NCBI RefSeq assembly: GCF_023736155.1
Contig: NZ_JAMLJJ010000003.1
Coordinates: 62,001 to 126,000, forward strand
Direction: 5' to 3'
Length of the DNA: 64,000 nucleotides
DNA from: Larsenimonas salina
GTDB lineage: Bacteria; Pseudomonadota; Gammaproteobacteria; Pseudomonadales; Halomonadaceae
Positions within the stretch are counted from its first letter, which is position 1. Each line of letters starts with the position of its first letter. Of this stretch, positions 57,153 through 64,000 are shown piece after piece. Under the pieces are notes generated by a model. It was not told the origin of the DNA, searched no databases, and was given only the letters and a program-made list of their open reading frames with translations. The translations under genes and the position numbers were made by a program.

Positions 57153-58343
57153 ATGACCCGTCACTCACTTCCACCGACCGTTTGGTGGCTGTCGCTGTGT
57201 CAGGCGCTGCTCGTCAGCGGCAATATCGTGCTGGTTACCATTACCTCGCTGATTGGCGAGCGCATCGCACCAAGCGTCGGACTTGCCACTCTTCCGGTAG
57301 CTATTCAGATGCTGGGATTGACCGCCGCGACACTGCCCGCCGGCTGGCTGACCGCTCGGCTCGGACGCCGTGCGACCTTCGTGATCGGCAACGTATTTGG
57401 GCTTCTGGGCATCGCGCTGTGCGCTCAGGCACTGATTCAACAGGGTTTTGTGCTCTTCAATCTGGGCACGTTCCTAATCGGCGCCAGCATCGGCACCGGC
57501 ATGCTGTACCGCTTCGCGGCGGTCGACGCCGCACCGACGCAGCAGCGGGCCAAGGCGCTGTCGATGGTGATGGGCGGGGGTGTGCTTGCCGCCCTGTTCG
57601 GCCCCTGGCTTGCCGTTCAGACCCACGCCCTGCTCGAAACGCCGTTTCTGGGCAGTTTCCTCGGGCTTGCCGTGCTGTACACGATCGCACTGGCGATCAT
57701 CGTCTGCGTGCCGCTTAGCAACCCGGTGTCGCCGCAACGTGATGCACGTGGACGGCGCACGCGCGACTTGATGCGATTGCCAACGCTCATGAGCGCGATC
57801 GTGACGGGCACGCTCGGCTACACGTTGATGGTCTTGATCATGACGGCAACGCCGCTTGCCATGAATCATGCCCAGCTTGATTTTGCCGAAGTCGCCAACG
57901 TGATCCGCTGGCATGTGCTGGCGATGTACGCGCCATCGTTCGTGACCGGCCATCTCATCCAGCGCCTTGGGTGTCGCGCGATGATCGCGCTTGGCGGCGT
58001 ATTGCTGGCTCTGGCCGCCGCCTGTGCTCTTCAGGCGCCGAACGTAAGCGCCTACTACGCGGGCCTGATTCTTTTGGGACTTGGCTGGAATTTTACCTTC
58101 GTGACTGCCAGCGCCTGGCTTACTACCACCTACCGCTCGGAGGAAGCACCGCGCGCCCAGGCGCTCAACGACTGCCTGGTGTTCTCGGGAAGCACCCTGG
58201 CTTCGCTGGCGGCAGGCCCCGTCAACGAGGCACTCGGGTGGGTGTCGATGAATCTTGTCACGCTGCCGGTCTGCGGACTTATCGTGGTGCTGGCGCTTCG
58301 GCGTCGCCACTCGGAGCGCACGTCAGAACCGAGTGGCGCCTGA
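57153..58343 (+). CDS. MFS transporter, drug/metabolite type
   Basis: A 396-residue major facilitator protein with 12 predicted membrane helices. The loop 2-3 motif reads GWLTARLGRRATF (G-x3-(D)-R-x-G-R-R). Helices 4-6 carry glycine-rich stretches and MLYRFAAVDAA in the fourth helix. The substrate is not identifiable; the pattern is closer to YfcJ/YnfM-like exporters than to sugar porters. GGGAGG precedes the ATG. The next gene is the decayed SDR 67 bases downstream. Confidence 0.87.
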   Translation: MTRHSLPPTVWWLSLCQALLVSGNIVLVTITSLIGERIAPSVGLATLPVAIQMLGLTAATLPAGWLTARLGRRATFVIGNVFGLLGIALCAQALIQQGFVLFNLGTFLIGASIGTGMLYRFAAVDAAPTQQRAKALSMVMGGGVLAALFGPWLAVQTHALLETPFLGSFLGLAVLYTIALAIIVCVPLSNPVSPQRDARGRRTRDLMRLPTLMSAIVTGTLGYTLMVLIMTATPLAMNHAQLDFAEVANVIRWHVLAMYAPSFVTGHLIQRLGCRAMIALGGVLLALAAACALQAPNVSAYYAGLILLGLGWNFTFVTASAWLTTTYRSEEAPRAQALNDCLVFSGSTLASLAAGPVNEALGWVSMNLVTLPVCGLIVVLALRRRHSERTSEPSGA

Positions 58344-58410
58344 CGAAGGGCCGCCGGCCAACTAGGGTGAGTCGCACACGCCCCATGCGACGAGACCAGG
58401 GAGAGACACC

Positions 58411-59139
58411 ATGAAGATCGAGCTCAACGGTAAGCGCGCCATCGTCACAGGCTCCACCGCCGGTATCGGCTACGCCATCGCTCAAGGCCTTGCCGAAGCC
58501 GGGGCCGAGGTCACTCTGACCGGGCGAACCCAGGCCCGCGTCGACCAGGCCGTCGATACGCTCAGCCAGGCCACTGGGGCATCGGTCTCCGGCGTGGCCG
58601 CAGACCTCGGCACCAAAGCCGGCTGCGACACCCTGATCGAGGCGCGGCCCGAGACCGACATCCTGATCAATAACGTCGGGATCTTCGGCCCGAAGGATTT
58701 TTTCGAGACCGATGACGCCACCTGGCAGAGCTTCTTCGACGTCAACATCATGAGTGGCGTGCGCCTGTCGCGGCACTACGCACAGGGGATCTGAGATGGT
58801 GCATTACGGCATGACCAAATCGGCGGTTCAGTCTATTTCACGCGGGCTCGCGAGGTCCTTGCCGGCACCAACGTGACCGTCAACGCGATCCTGCCCGGGC
58901 CGACCCGCTCCGAAGACGTGGTCGACATGTTGACCGCAATGGCTGAGGAACAGGGCGAGTCATTTTCGGATATCGAGGCGCGGTTTGTTGCCGAAAACCG
59001 GCCCTCCTCCATCATCCAGCGACTGGCGACCCCCGAGGAAGTGGCCAACCTGTGCGTGTACGCCGCCTCCGAGCAGGCAAGCGCGACCACTGGCGCCGCG
59101 CTCCGGGTGGAAGGCGGTATCGTCGATACCATGGCCTGA
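58411..59139 (+). pseudogene. Decayed short-chain dehydrogenase/reductase
   Basis: Two pieces of one SDR gene. The first (58411-58794, 127 codons) has the NAD(P) motif TGSTAGIGYAIA and the NNVG block, then stops right after LSRHYAQGI. Relatives continue with about 25 residues carrying the catalytic serine; here these are missing. The sequence resumes out of frame at 58793 with EMVHYGMTKSAVQ (catalytic Y-x3-K). It shifts frame again near 58850, where one G seems lost (GCGAGGTCC for GCGGAGGTCC), and runs to 59139 with VTVNAILPGPTRSEDV. An internal deletion plus a frameshift make it nonfunctional. A sequencing error could explain the frameshift but not the deletion. Confidence 0.88.
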
Positions 59140-59156
59140 GGCGCGCGGCCCACCGT

Positions 59157-59192
59157 ATAAAAAAAACCGGCCCTTGGCCGGTTTTTTTTATA
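59157..59192. terminator. Bidirectional terminator after the SDR pseudogene
   Basis: AAAACCGGCC-CTT-GGCCGGTTTT with eight-base A and T flanks on both sides, 20 bases past the old stop codon. Confidence 0.92.
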
Positions 59193-59330
59193 TTAGCAGA
59201 ACGTGCCGTTATCACGCTTATGGAGGTCGCTTCCAGAAAAGCCCCAACAGTGAAGTGCGTAAGACTGAGCTAACTTCCAATAACAATGATTCAAGGCGCG
59301 CAATAAGGCGCCTTACAACCAGGAGCCTTG

Positions 59331-60707
59331 ATGGTCTCTACTACCCCCGCTCAGATCGCTGCACGTCTGGAACGTCTGCCCCTGTCGCGTGTGCAACACG
59401 GCATGTTCGGCATCATCGCCCTGGCGTTTTTCTTCGACTCGATGGACCTGGCAATGATGACGTTCCTGCTGGGCTCGATCAAAAGCGAGTTTCAACTCTC
59501 TTCCACCATGACCGGCCTTCTGGCCAGTACGAGTTTTGTCGGTATGGCGCTCGGCGCGGCGCTGTCGGGGCTACTCGCCGATCGGTTCGGACGAAAACCC
59601 ATCTTTCAAATCAGCATCGTGGTCTGGGGACTTGCAAGCCTCAGCTGTGCGCTGTCCCCCTCGGTCGAATGGCTGATGATCAGCCGCATCATCCTTGGGT
59701 TTGGCATGGGCATGGAGTTTCCGATCGCCCAATCGATGCTGACCGAATTGATCCCGGCGCAAAAACGCGGGCGCTACATGGCGCTGCTCGATGGATTCTG
59801 GCCCATCGGGTTTATCACCGCAGGGCTTCTGGCCTGGGGGCTGCTGCCAATGATTGGCTGGCGCGGCATCTTTCTGGCCCTCGCTCTGCCGGCCCTGCTC
59901 GTACTCATCGTGCGTCGCAAGCTGCCTGAATCGCCTCGCTGGCTGGCCGAGCACGGCAAGATGGCCGAGGCTGAATGCGTGGTCGATGGCCTCGAGCATC
60001 AGGTGCGTGAAGCGCTCAATCTCAAGGAGCTGCCTGAACCGGCACCAAGCAGTGCCGCGGTCAGCCAGCGCTCGCCGTCATTCTGGGAGGCGTTCAGAAC
60101 GCTTTGGAGCGATCAGTACCGTGGGCGTACCGGCATGGTCTGGGGGCTGTGGTTCTTCGCGCTGCTGGGCTTTTACGGTCTGACCAGCTGGCTCAGTGCC
60201 CTGCTGCAAGACTCCGGCTACAGCATCGTCGGCGCGGTCTCCTACACCGTGATGATCTCGCTCGGCGGCATCCCGGGCTTTCTGTCGATGGCGTGGCTTT
60301 TAGACAAGTGGGGTCGCAAACCCTGCTGCCTGGTGACGCTTGTGGGCTCTGCCTGCATGGTCTGGGTCTACGGTCAGTGCGCCTCCAATGGCGTTGACCT
60401 GATGTGGCTTCTGGCCAGCGGCTTTGTTATGCAGTTCTTTCTGTTTGGCATGTGGGCAGTGCTTTACACCTGGACACCGGAACTCTACCCGACCAGCGCC
60501 CGCGCAACCGGCTCCGGTATGGCCTCCGCCATTGGCCGCGTAGGCTCGCTGATCGGGCCGACGGTGGTAGGGTTGGTCATCCCCATTGCAGGTCAGGCAG
60601 GGGCGTTCACCCTCGGAGCGGGCTGCTTTCTGACCGCTGGCGTCATCGTATTGCTGTGGGGTAAGGAAACGCGCGGATACGCGTTGGAAAGCATTACCGC
60701 CCATTAA
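59331..60707 (+). CDS. MFS transporter, metabolite:H+ symporter type
   Basis: A 458-residue major facilitator protein with 12 membrane helices. The family motifs are FFDSMDLAMMTFLLG in helix 1 (D-x2-D), GLLADRFGRKPIF after helix 2, and the PESPRWLAEHG motif before the central loop, shared by sugar porter, aromatic acid and niacin-type carriers. WLLDKWGRKPC repeats the loop motif in the second half. The substrate is probably a small organic acid, sugar or nicotinate; not decided. The ATG at 59331 has AGGAG 6 bases upstream. Confidence 0.88.
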   Translation: MVSTTPAQIAARLERLPLSRVQHGMFGIIALAFFFDSMDLAMMTFLLGSIKSEFQLSSTMTGLLASTSFVGMALGAALSGLLADRFGRKPIFQISIVVWGLASLSCALSPSVEWLMISRIILGFGMGMEFPIAQSMLTELIPAQKRGRYMALLDGFWPIGFITAGLLAWGLLPMIGWRGIFLALALPALLVLIVRRKLPESPRWLAEHGKMAEAECVVDGLEHQVREALNLKELPEPAPSSAAVSQRSPSFWEAFRTLWSDQYRGRTGMVWGLWFFALLGFYGLTSWLSALLQDSGYSIVGAVSYTVMISLGGIPGFLSMAWLLDKWGRKPCCLVTLVGSACMVWVYGQCASNGVDLMWLLASGFVMQFFLFGMWAVLYTWTPELYPTSARATGSGMASAIGRVGSLIGPTVVGLVIPIAGQAGAFTLGAGCFLTAGVIVLLWGKETRGYALESITAH

Positions 60708-60980
60708 CCCTGATTCTGAAGCCGATCAAATTGCATTACCCTTTTTTATGGATTGCCGGGCAAGTCCATGAAAGTGAGTGACGTAACTGATACGATGCCT
60801 CTCGTACGAACGAGGGGTATCGTACTCCGCCCGTTCATACACGCCATCAATATGGACCGTCGCGAACGCGAAAGTGCCCTGAGAACATCCAACCACCGAA
60901 TAGCGTCTATGCTATCGGGGAGCAAGGTATTTTCGCGTCTGGCGAATACGCAGTGAGCAAACGATAACGGAGAATATTCT

Positions 60981-62624
60981 GTGGCTGATAACGATTCCGG
61001 TAAAAATCAAGGTGGGGTGGCGCCGCCCGAAGAAGGCGTTCCTGCTCCCGATGGTCGAGCCAATCTGATCGATACCGATTACAAGATTGGCCAAGACAAC
61101 ATCCAGACCAACAAATTTTTCGTCAGCGTAGACATGCACGCCAAGGTGTTCAGTGTCTCCGGCCTTCTTGTCATTGTATTTGTCGTACTGACGTTGGCCC
61201 TGCAGGACCAGGTCGGGCCATTGTTCGGCGACCTTCGGTCATGGCTTACGTCCAATCTTTCCTGGTTTTTCATGATCGCCGGCAACATATTCGTTGTCTT
61301 GAGCATCGTGCTCATCTTCACGCCTCTCGGCAAGATTCGACTCGGTGGCTCCGATGCCAAGCCGGATCACTCCTATCTGGGCTGGTTCTCGATGCTGTTC
61401 GCCGCCGGCATGGGCATCGGCCTGATGTTCTATGGGGTGTCCGGGCCGATCTCGCACTTCACTTCCGCGCAGTCTGGTGGTGAGTGGTCGCCTCTGGGCG
61501 TCATGTTCTCAGATCCCGACAAAGCGGCAAGCGCCGGCATGGCCGCCACGATCTTCCACTGGGGCCTGCACCCTTGGGCGATCTACGCCATCGTCGCACT
61601 TGCGCTTGCGCTGTTTTCCTTCAATAAGGGCCTGCCTCTGACCATGCGCTCAATTCTTTACCCGGTTCTGGGTGAGCGCGTTTGGGGGTGGCCTGGCCAT
61701 ATCGTCGATATACTGGCGGTCTTTTCGACCCTGTTTGGTCTTGCCACCTCACTCGGGCTTGGCGCCGAGCAGGCAACGGCAGGCCTTCACTTCTTGTTCA
61801 ACGTGCCCAACACCGACGTGACCAAGGTGATCCTGATCTGTGCGATTACCTGCGTTGCCCTGTGTTCGATCGTGGCAGGTCTTGATGGCGGCGTGAAGCG
61901 CCTGTCGGAAATCAACATGTTCCTGGCGCTGTTACTATTGCTATTCGTACTGTTCACCGGCCCGACCATGGAGCTGTTCGGCGGGTTCTTCACCAACCTC
62001 GTCGAGTACGGCAAGGATCTACCGGGCCTGTCAAACCCCTTCGGGCGTGAGGACACCGGCTTCATGGAAGGCTGGACTGCCTTCTACTGGGCATGGTGGA
62101 TCAGCTGGTCTCCGTTCGTCGGCATGTTCATCGCACGCGTCAGCCGTGGCCGTACGGTCCGTGAATTCCTGACCGCCGTATTGATCGTTCCGACCATCAT
62201 CAGCGTGATCTGGATGACCGTTTTCGGTGGTACTGCCATCGAGCAGGTTGCAAGCGGCCTCAACGCGGTTGCCGATGCAACGCTCGAGCTGAAACTGTTC
62301 GTCATGCTTCAGGATCTGCCGCTGACCACGATCACCTCACTGATCGGTATCACGCTGGTCATCGTGTTCTTCGTGACCTCGTCGGACTCCGGCTCGCTGG
62401 TCATTGACTCCATCACTGCAGGAGGCAAGCTCGATGCGCCCGTGATTCAGCGTATCTTCTGGGCGGTTATCGAAGGCGCTGTCGCCATTGCCCTGCTACT
62501 GGGTGGCGGTCTGACCGCACTTCAGGCCGCGGTGGTCTCTACCGGTTTCCCGTTCACGATCATCCTGCTGATCGCGTGTGTTGCGATCGTCAAGGGTCTT
62601 CGCTCGGAGCCAAAGGCCGTCTGA
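60981..62624 (+). CDS. BCCT-family betaine-type transporter, sodium-coupled form
   Basis: A 547-residue BCCT carrier with 12 membrane helices. It has the glycine stretch FAAGMGIGLMFYG of sodium-coupled members, the signature GWTAFYWAWW and HWGLHPWAIYA. Where many relatives have (S/A)EP after the glycine stretch it reads SGP (GVSGPISHF). An N-terminal hydrophilic domain of about 50 residues precedes helix 1, while the C-terminal tail is short, so the BetP-type C-terminal osmosensor is missing. The start is GTG at 60981 with GGAGA about 9 bases upstream. Glycine betaine or another compatible solute is the likely substrate. Confidence 0.9.
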   Translation: MADNDSGKNQGGVAPPEEGVPAPDGRANLIDTDYKIGQDNIQTNKFFVSVDMHAKVFSVSGLLVIVFVVLTLALQDQVGPLFGDLRSWLTSNLSWFFMIAGNIFVVLSIVLIFTPLGKIRLGGSDAKPDHSYLGWFSMLFAAGMGIGLMFYGVSGPISHFTSAQSGGEWSPLGVMFSDPDKAASAGMAATIFHWGLHPWAIYAIVALALALFSFNKGLPLTMRSILYPVLGERVWGWPGHIVDILAVFSTLFGLATSLGLGAEQATAGLHFLFNVPNTDVTKVILICAITCVALCSIVAGLDGGVKRLSEINMFLALLLLLFVLFTGPTMELFGGFFTNLVEYGKDLPGLSNPFGREDTGFMEGWTAFYWAWWISWSPFVGMFIARVSRGRTVREFLTAVLIVPTIISVIWMTVFGGTAIEQVASGLNAVADATLELKLFVMLQDLPLTTITSLIGITLVIVFFVTSSDSGSLVIDSITAGGKLDAPVIQRIFWAVIEGAVAIALLLGGGLTALQAAVVSTGFPFTIILLIACVAIVKGLRSEPKAV

Positions 62625-62643
62625 TCACGGACAGCCATGCACT

Positions 62644-62673
62644 AAAAAAGGCGACCGCAAGGTCGCCTTTTTT
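62644..62673. terminator. Terminator after the second BCCT gene
   Basis: AAAAAAGGCGACC-GCAA-GGTCGCCTTTTTT, symmetrical, between the BCCT gene and the convergent exonuclease gene. Confidence 0.93.
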
Positions 62674-62717
62674 ATTTCCGTTTACCGCCTGCAAAATGCC
62701 CGATCCAGAACGCGTCG

Positions 62718-63440
62718 TTAGCTCCAGAGCGTCTTGAGCGGCGTTTCCGGGCTATAGTGGGTAAGCACTTGTGCCTGCAGAAGCTCAGCAGTCGAGAGTG
62801 CGTCGGTCAGCGCGTGATGGCCCTGATAGGCCGGCAGGTTGTATCTGAGCCGGCTTTCGTGGAGTCGAATTGACGCCGGCGGGCGCCCCATGAGCCGTCG
62901 GATCCACACCCAGCGCCGTCGCCGGTGACGCCTTGCTTCCAGTGACATGGTATCGATCAGCGGAAACACCGCGCCCTCGCCAAGACGCTCGCGAATCGCG
63001 CCGTCCAAAAAGGGACGTTCGACGTGGCGATAATGCACCACCGGTAACCGACCCTTCATCACCGAAAGCACTTCCCCGAGCACATCGCCCAGATCAGGCG
63101 CGCCATCGATCTCGCTGTGCGTGATGTGGTGAAACGTCACCGACTCATTGCTCAACTGACGCCTCGGCGCCACCACCCAGTAGCGGCTTTCCTTCATCGG
63201 AATACGCGAGAGCGTGAATGGCACCAGACCAATACTTACGATGTCATGACGTCCCGCATCAAGACCGGTCGTCTCCAAATCAAACCCCACCATCGGCGTC
63301 TCGCCGATTGGCCGGTCGGGATCAAGCCGCATCTCGTGGAAAAACTGCTTGAGCATCGGGTGGCGAACGCGCTTGGCCCGGTCTTCTAGGTAATCCGGCC
63401 AGTTCGGCCGTTGACGCGACTTCCAGTGCGGCAACCTCAT
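62718..63440 (-). CDS. DEDDh 3'-5' exonuclease (DnaQ-like)
   Basis: A 240-residue exonuclease of the DnaQ/epsilon fold. Motif I is GFDLETTGLD (two acids), motif II lies around VVHYRHVERPFLDGAI and motif III is HHALTDALSTAEL with the catalytic histidine and last aspartate. A basic N-terminal extension of about 45 residues precedes motif I. It is not a polymerase subunit by context. It overlaps the upstream DUF294-type gene by 4 bases; this pair is also found next to acetate uptake genes in pseudomonads. Confidence 0.9.
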   Translation of the reverse strand: MRLPHWKSRQRPNWPDYLEDRAKRVRHPMLKQFFHEMRLDPDRPIGETPMVGFDLETTGLDAGRHDIVSIGLVPFTLSRIPMKESRYWVVAPRRQLSNESVTFHHITHSEIDGAPDLGDVLGEVLSVMKGRLPVVHYRHVERPFLDGAIRERLGEGAVFPLIDTMSLEARRHRRRRWVWIRRLMGRPPASIRLHESRLRYNLPAYQGHHALTDALSTAELLQAQVLTHYSPETPLKTLWS

Positions 63441-64000
63441 GTCGAACGCCCCTTGCGCTTGCGCTCGGCGTCCGGCGGCATCGGGTAGCGAAACGCCAGA
63501 AAGCGCTGCGCGTTGTTGAGCACTTCAAATGCCTCTTTCAAATGATGACGCTCACGGCTCGAAACTTTATCCGGCATGACGTTGTTGTCCGGTTCCTGAT
63601 CGGTTTCGATGTCCATCGCCTGGTGGCGAATGCGTACCATCGACAGGAACTCGAACGCGTAGCGCAGCTTGTCGTTAACGCCTTCGGCCAGAAGCTGAGT
63701 CTTGTTAATGTCGTCCAGGCGCAGGAAGGTGTTCTGGGCCTTGGAGCCACAGGCAAGCGCATGTACTCGGACCAGATCGACCAGCGGCGCGGTGCCGCGG
63801 CGCTTGATGTTGATGGAGTTCTTGTGCTCGCCATCCTTTTCGACCACAAACGTTCGGAAGAACCCGAGCGGGGGCGTGCGTCCGAGCGCGTTGCGGGCCA
63901 TAGCCGCCAGAAAAAGTGGCCGGTGCGGCGCGCGCTCGGCAATCAGTTCCTGCAGCGGCTCGACCAGTCGATTCTCGCCATAGACACAGGTCAGATCGAA
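63437..64000 (-). CDS. DUF294/CBS-type nucleotidyltransferase-like protein (partial)
   Basis: The C-terminal 187 codons of a gene that runs off the window end; its start is not seen. The visible part is the DUF294-type nucleotidyltransferase region and its substrate-binding helical domain, with FFRTFVVEKDGEHKNSINIKRRG and VRVHALACGSKAQNTFLRLDDI. Whole proteins of this type usually begin with cyclic nucleotide-binding and CBS domains; that is expected, not seen. Function unknown; a signal-responsive nucleotidyltransferase is the usual guess. It overlaps the exonuclease gene by 4 bases (ATGA), so the two are translationally coupled. Confidence 0.82.
   Translation of the reverse strand, partial: FDLTCVYGENRLVEPLQELIAERAPHRPLFLAAMARNALGRTPPLGFFRTFVVEKDGEHKNSINIKRRGTAPLVDLVRVHALACGSKAQNTFLRLDDINKTQLLAEGVNDKLRYAFEFLSMVRIRHQAMDIETDQEPDNNVMPDKVSSRERHHLKEAFEVLNNAQRFLAFRYPMPPDAERKRKGRST

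Noticed and set aside
60753-60956. A 67-codon frame between the MFS and second BCCT genes
   Set aside because: Low-complexity composition and no ribosome site; probably leader DNA.

Overview
The window looks like one contiguous piece of a GC-rich gammaproteobacterial chromosome. The best guess is a halophile of the Halomonadaceae (Halomonas, Kushneria or Salinicola type). The evidence is the glnA-DUF4124-ntrBC order, the divergent glnA/typA pair, two BCCT betaine-type carriers, a fpr/finR pair and the xseB-ispA-dxs operon. This is inference from gene content and order; no rRNA, tRNA, integrase, transposase or CRISPR array was seen. Most genes have normal family lengths and good ribosome binding sites.

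Layout. 0-9.4 kb: an MBL-fold hydrolase, the ComM/YifB ATPase, then an accessory stretch with a PACE-type drug efflux protein and divergent LysR regulator, an EAL-CBS-GGDEF protein, a VanX-like D-Ala-D-Ala dipeptidase, a PAP2 lipid phosphatase and a Tat-exported PhoD phosphatase. 9.5-15 kb: ubiK, then glnK-amt-second PII gene, a 1-Cys peroxiredoxin, glutaminase and L-aspartate dehydrogenase. 15-24.2 kb: BCCT carrier, dGTPase, IclR regulator, ntrC, ntrB, a DUF4124 protein and glnA. 24.7-32.8 kb: typA (GTG start), a PAS-PAS-GGDEF protein, an acidic amino acid/dicarboxylate symporter, GST, azoreductase, fpr and its likely regulator finR. 33-42 kb: four tandem chemoreceptor genes. 42.5-56.9 kb: mostly housekeeping genes (acetoacetyl-CoA synthetase, large MscS channel, speE, VanZ-like, hemE, ribA, hemolysin III-like, thioesterase, dxs-ispA-xseB, serA). 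57-64 kb: two MFS carriers around a decayed SDR gene, a second BCCT carrier, a DEDDh exonuclease and a DUF294-type protein cut by the window end.

The strongest functional theme is nitrogen control. NtrB/NtrC, glutamine synthetase, two PII proteins, an ammonium transporter, glutaminase, aspartate dehydrogenase and a glutamate-type symporter lie within 20 kb. Palindromes of the NtrC type and sigma-54 type -24/-12 elements can be read upstream of glnK, glnA and ntrB.

The second theme is signal reception. Three of the four chemoreceptors share a dCache sensor with an unusual conserved periplasmic cysteine pair. The fourth has residues matching the amino-acid-binding dCache motif. One receptor is a mosaic, with one paralogue type's sensor and another's signalling domain. 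A third, genome-scale oddity is a run of short (12-30 bp) tandem duplications, several abutting stop codons or gene starts. I saw no convincing wholly new multi-gene system; the best leads are the receptor mosaic with its cysteine pair and the tandem-duplication pattern.
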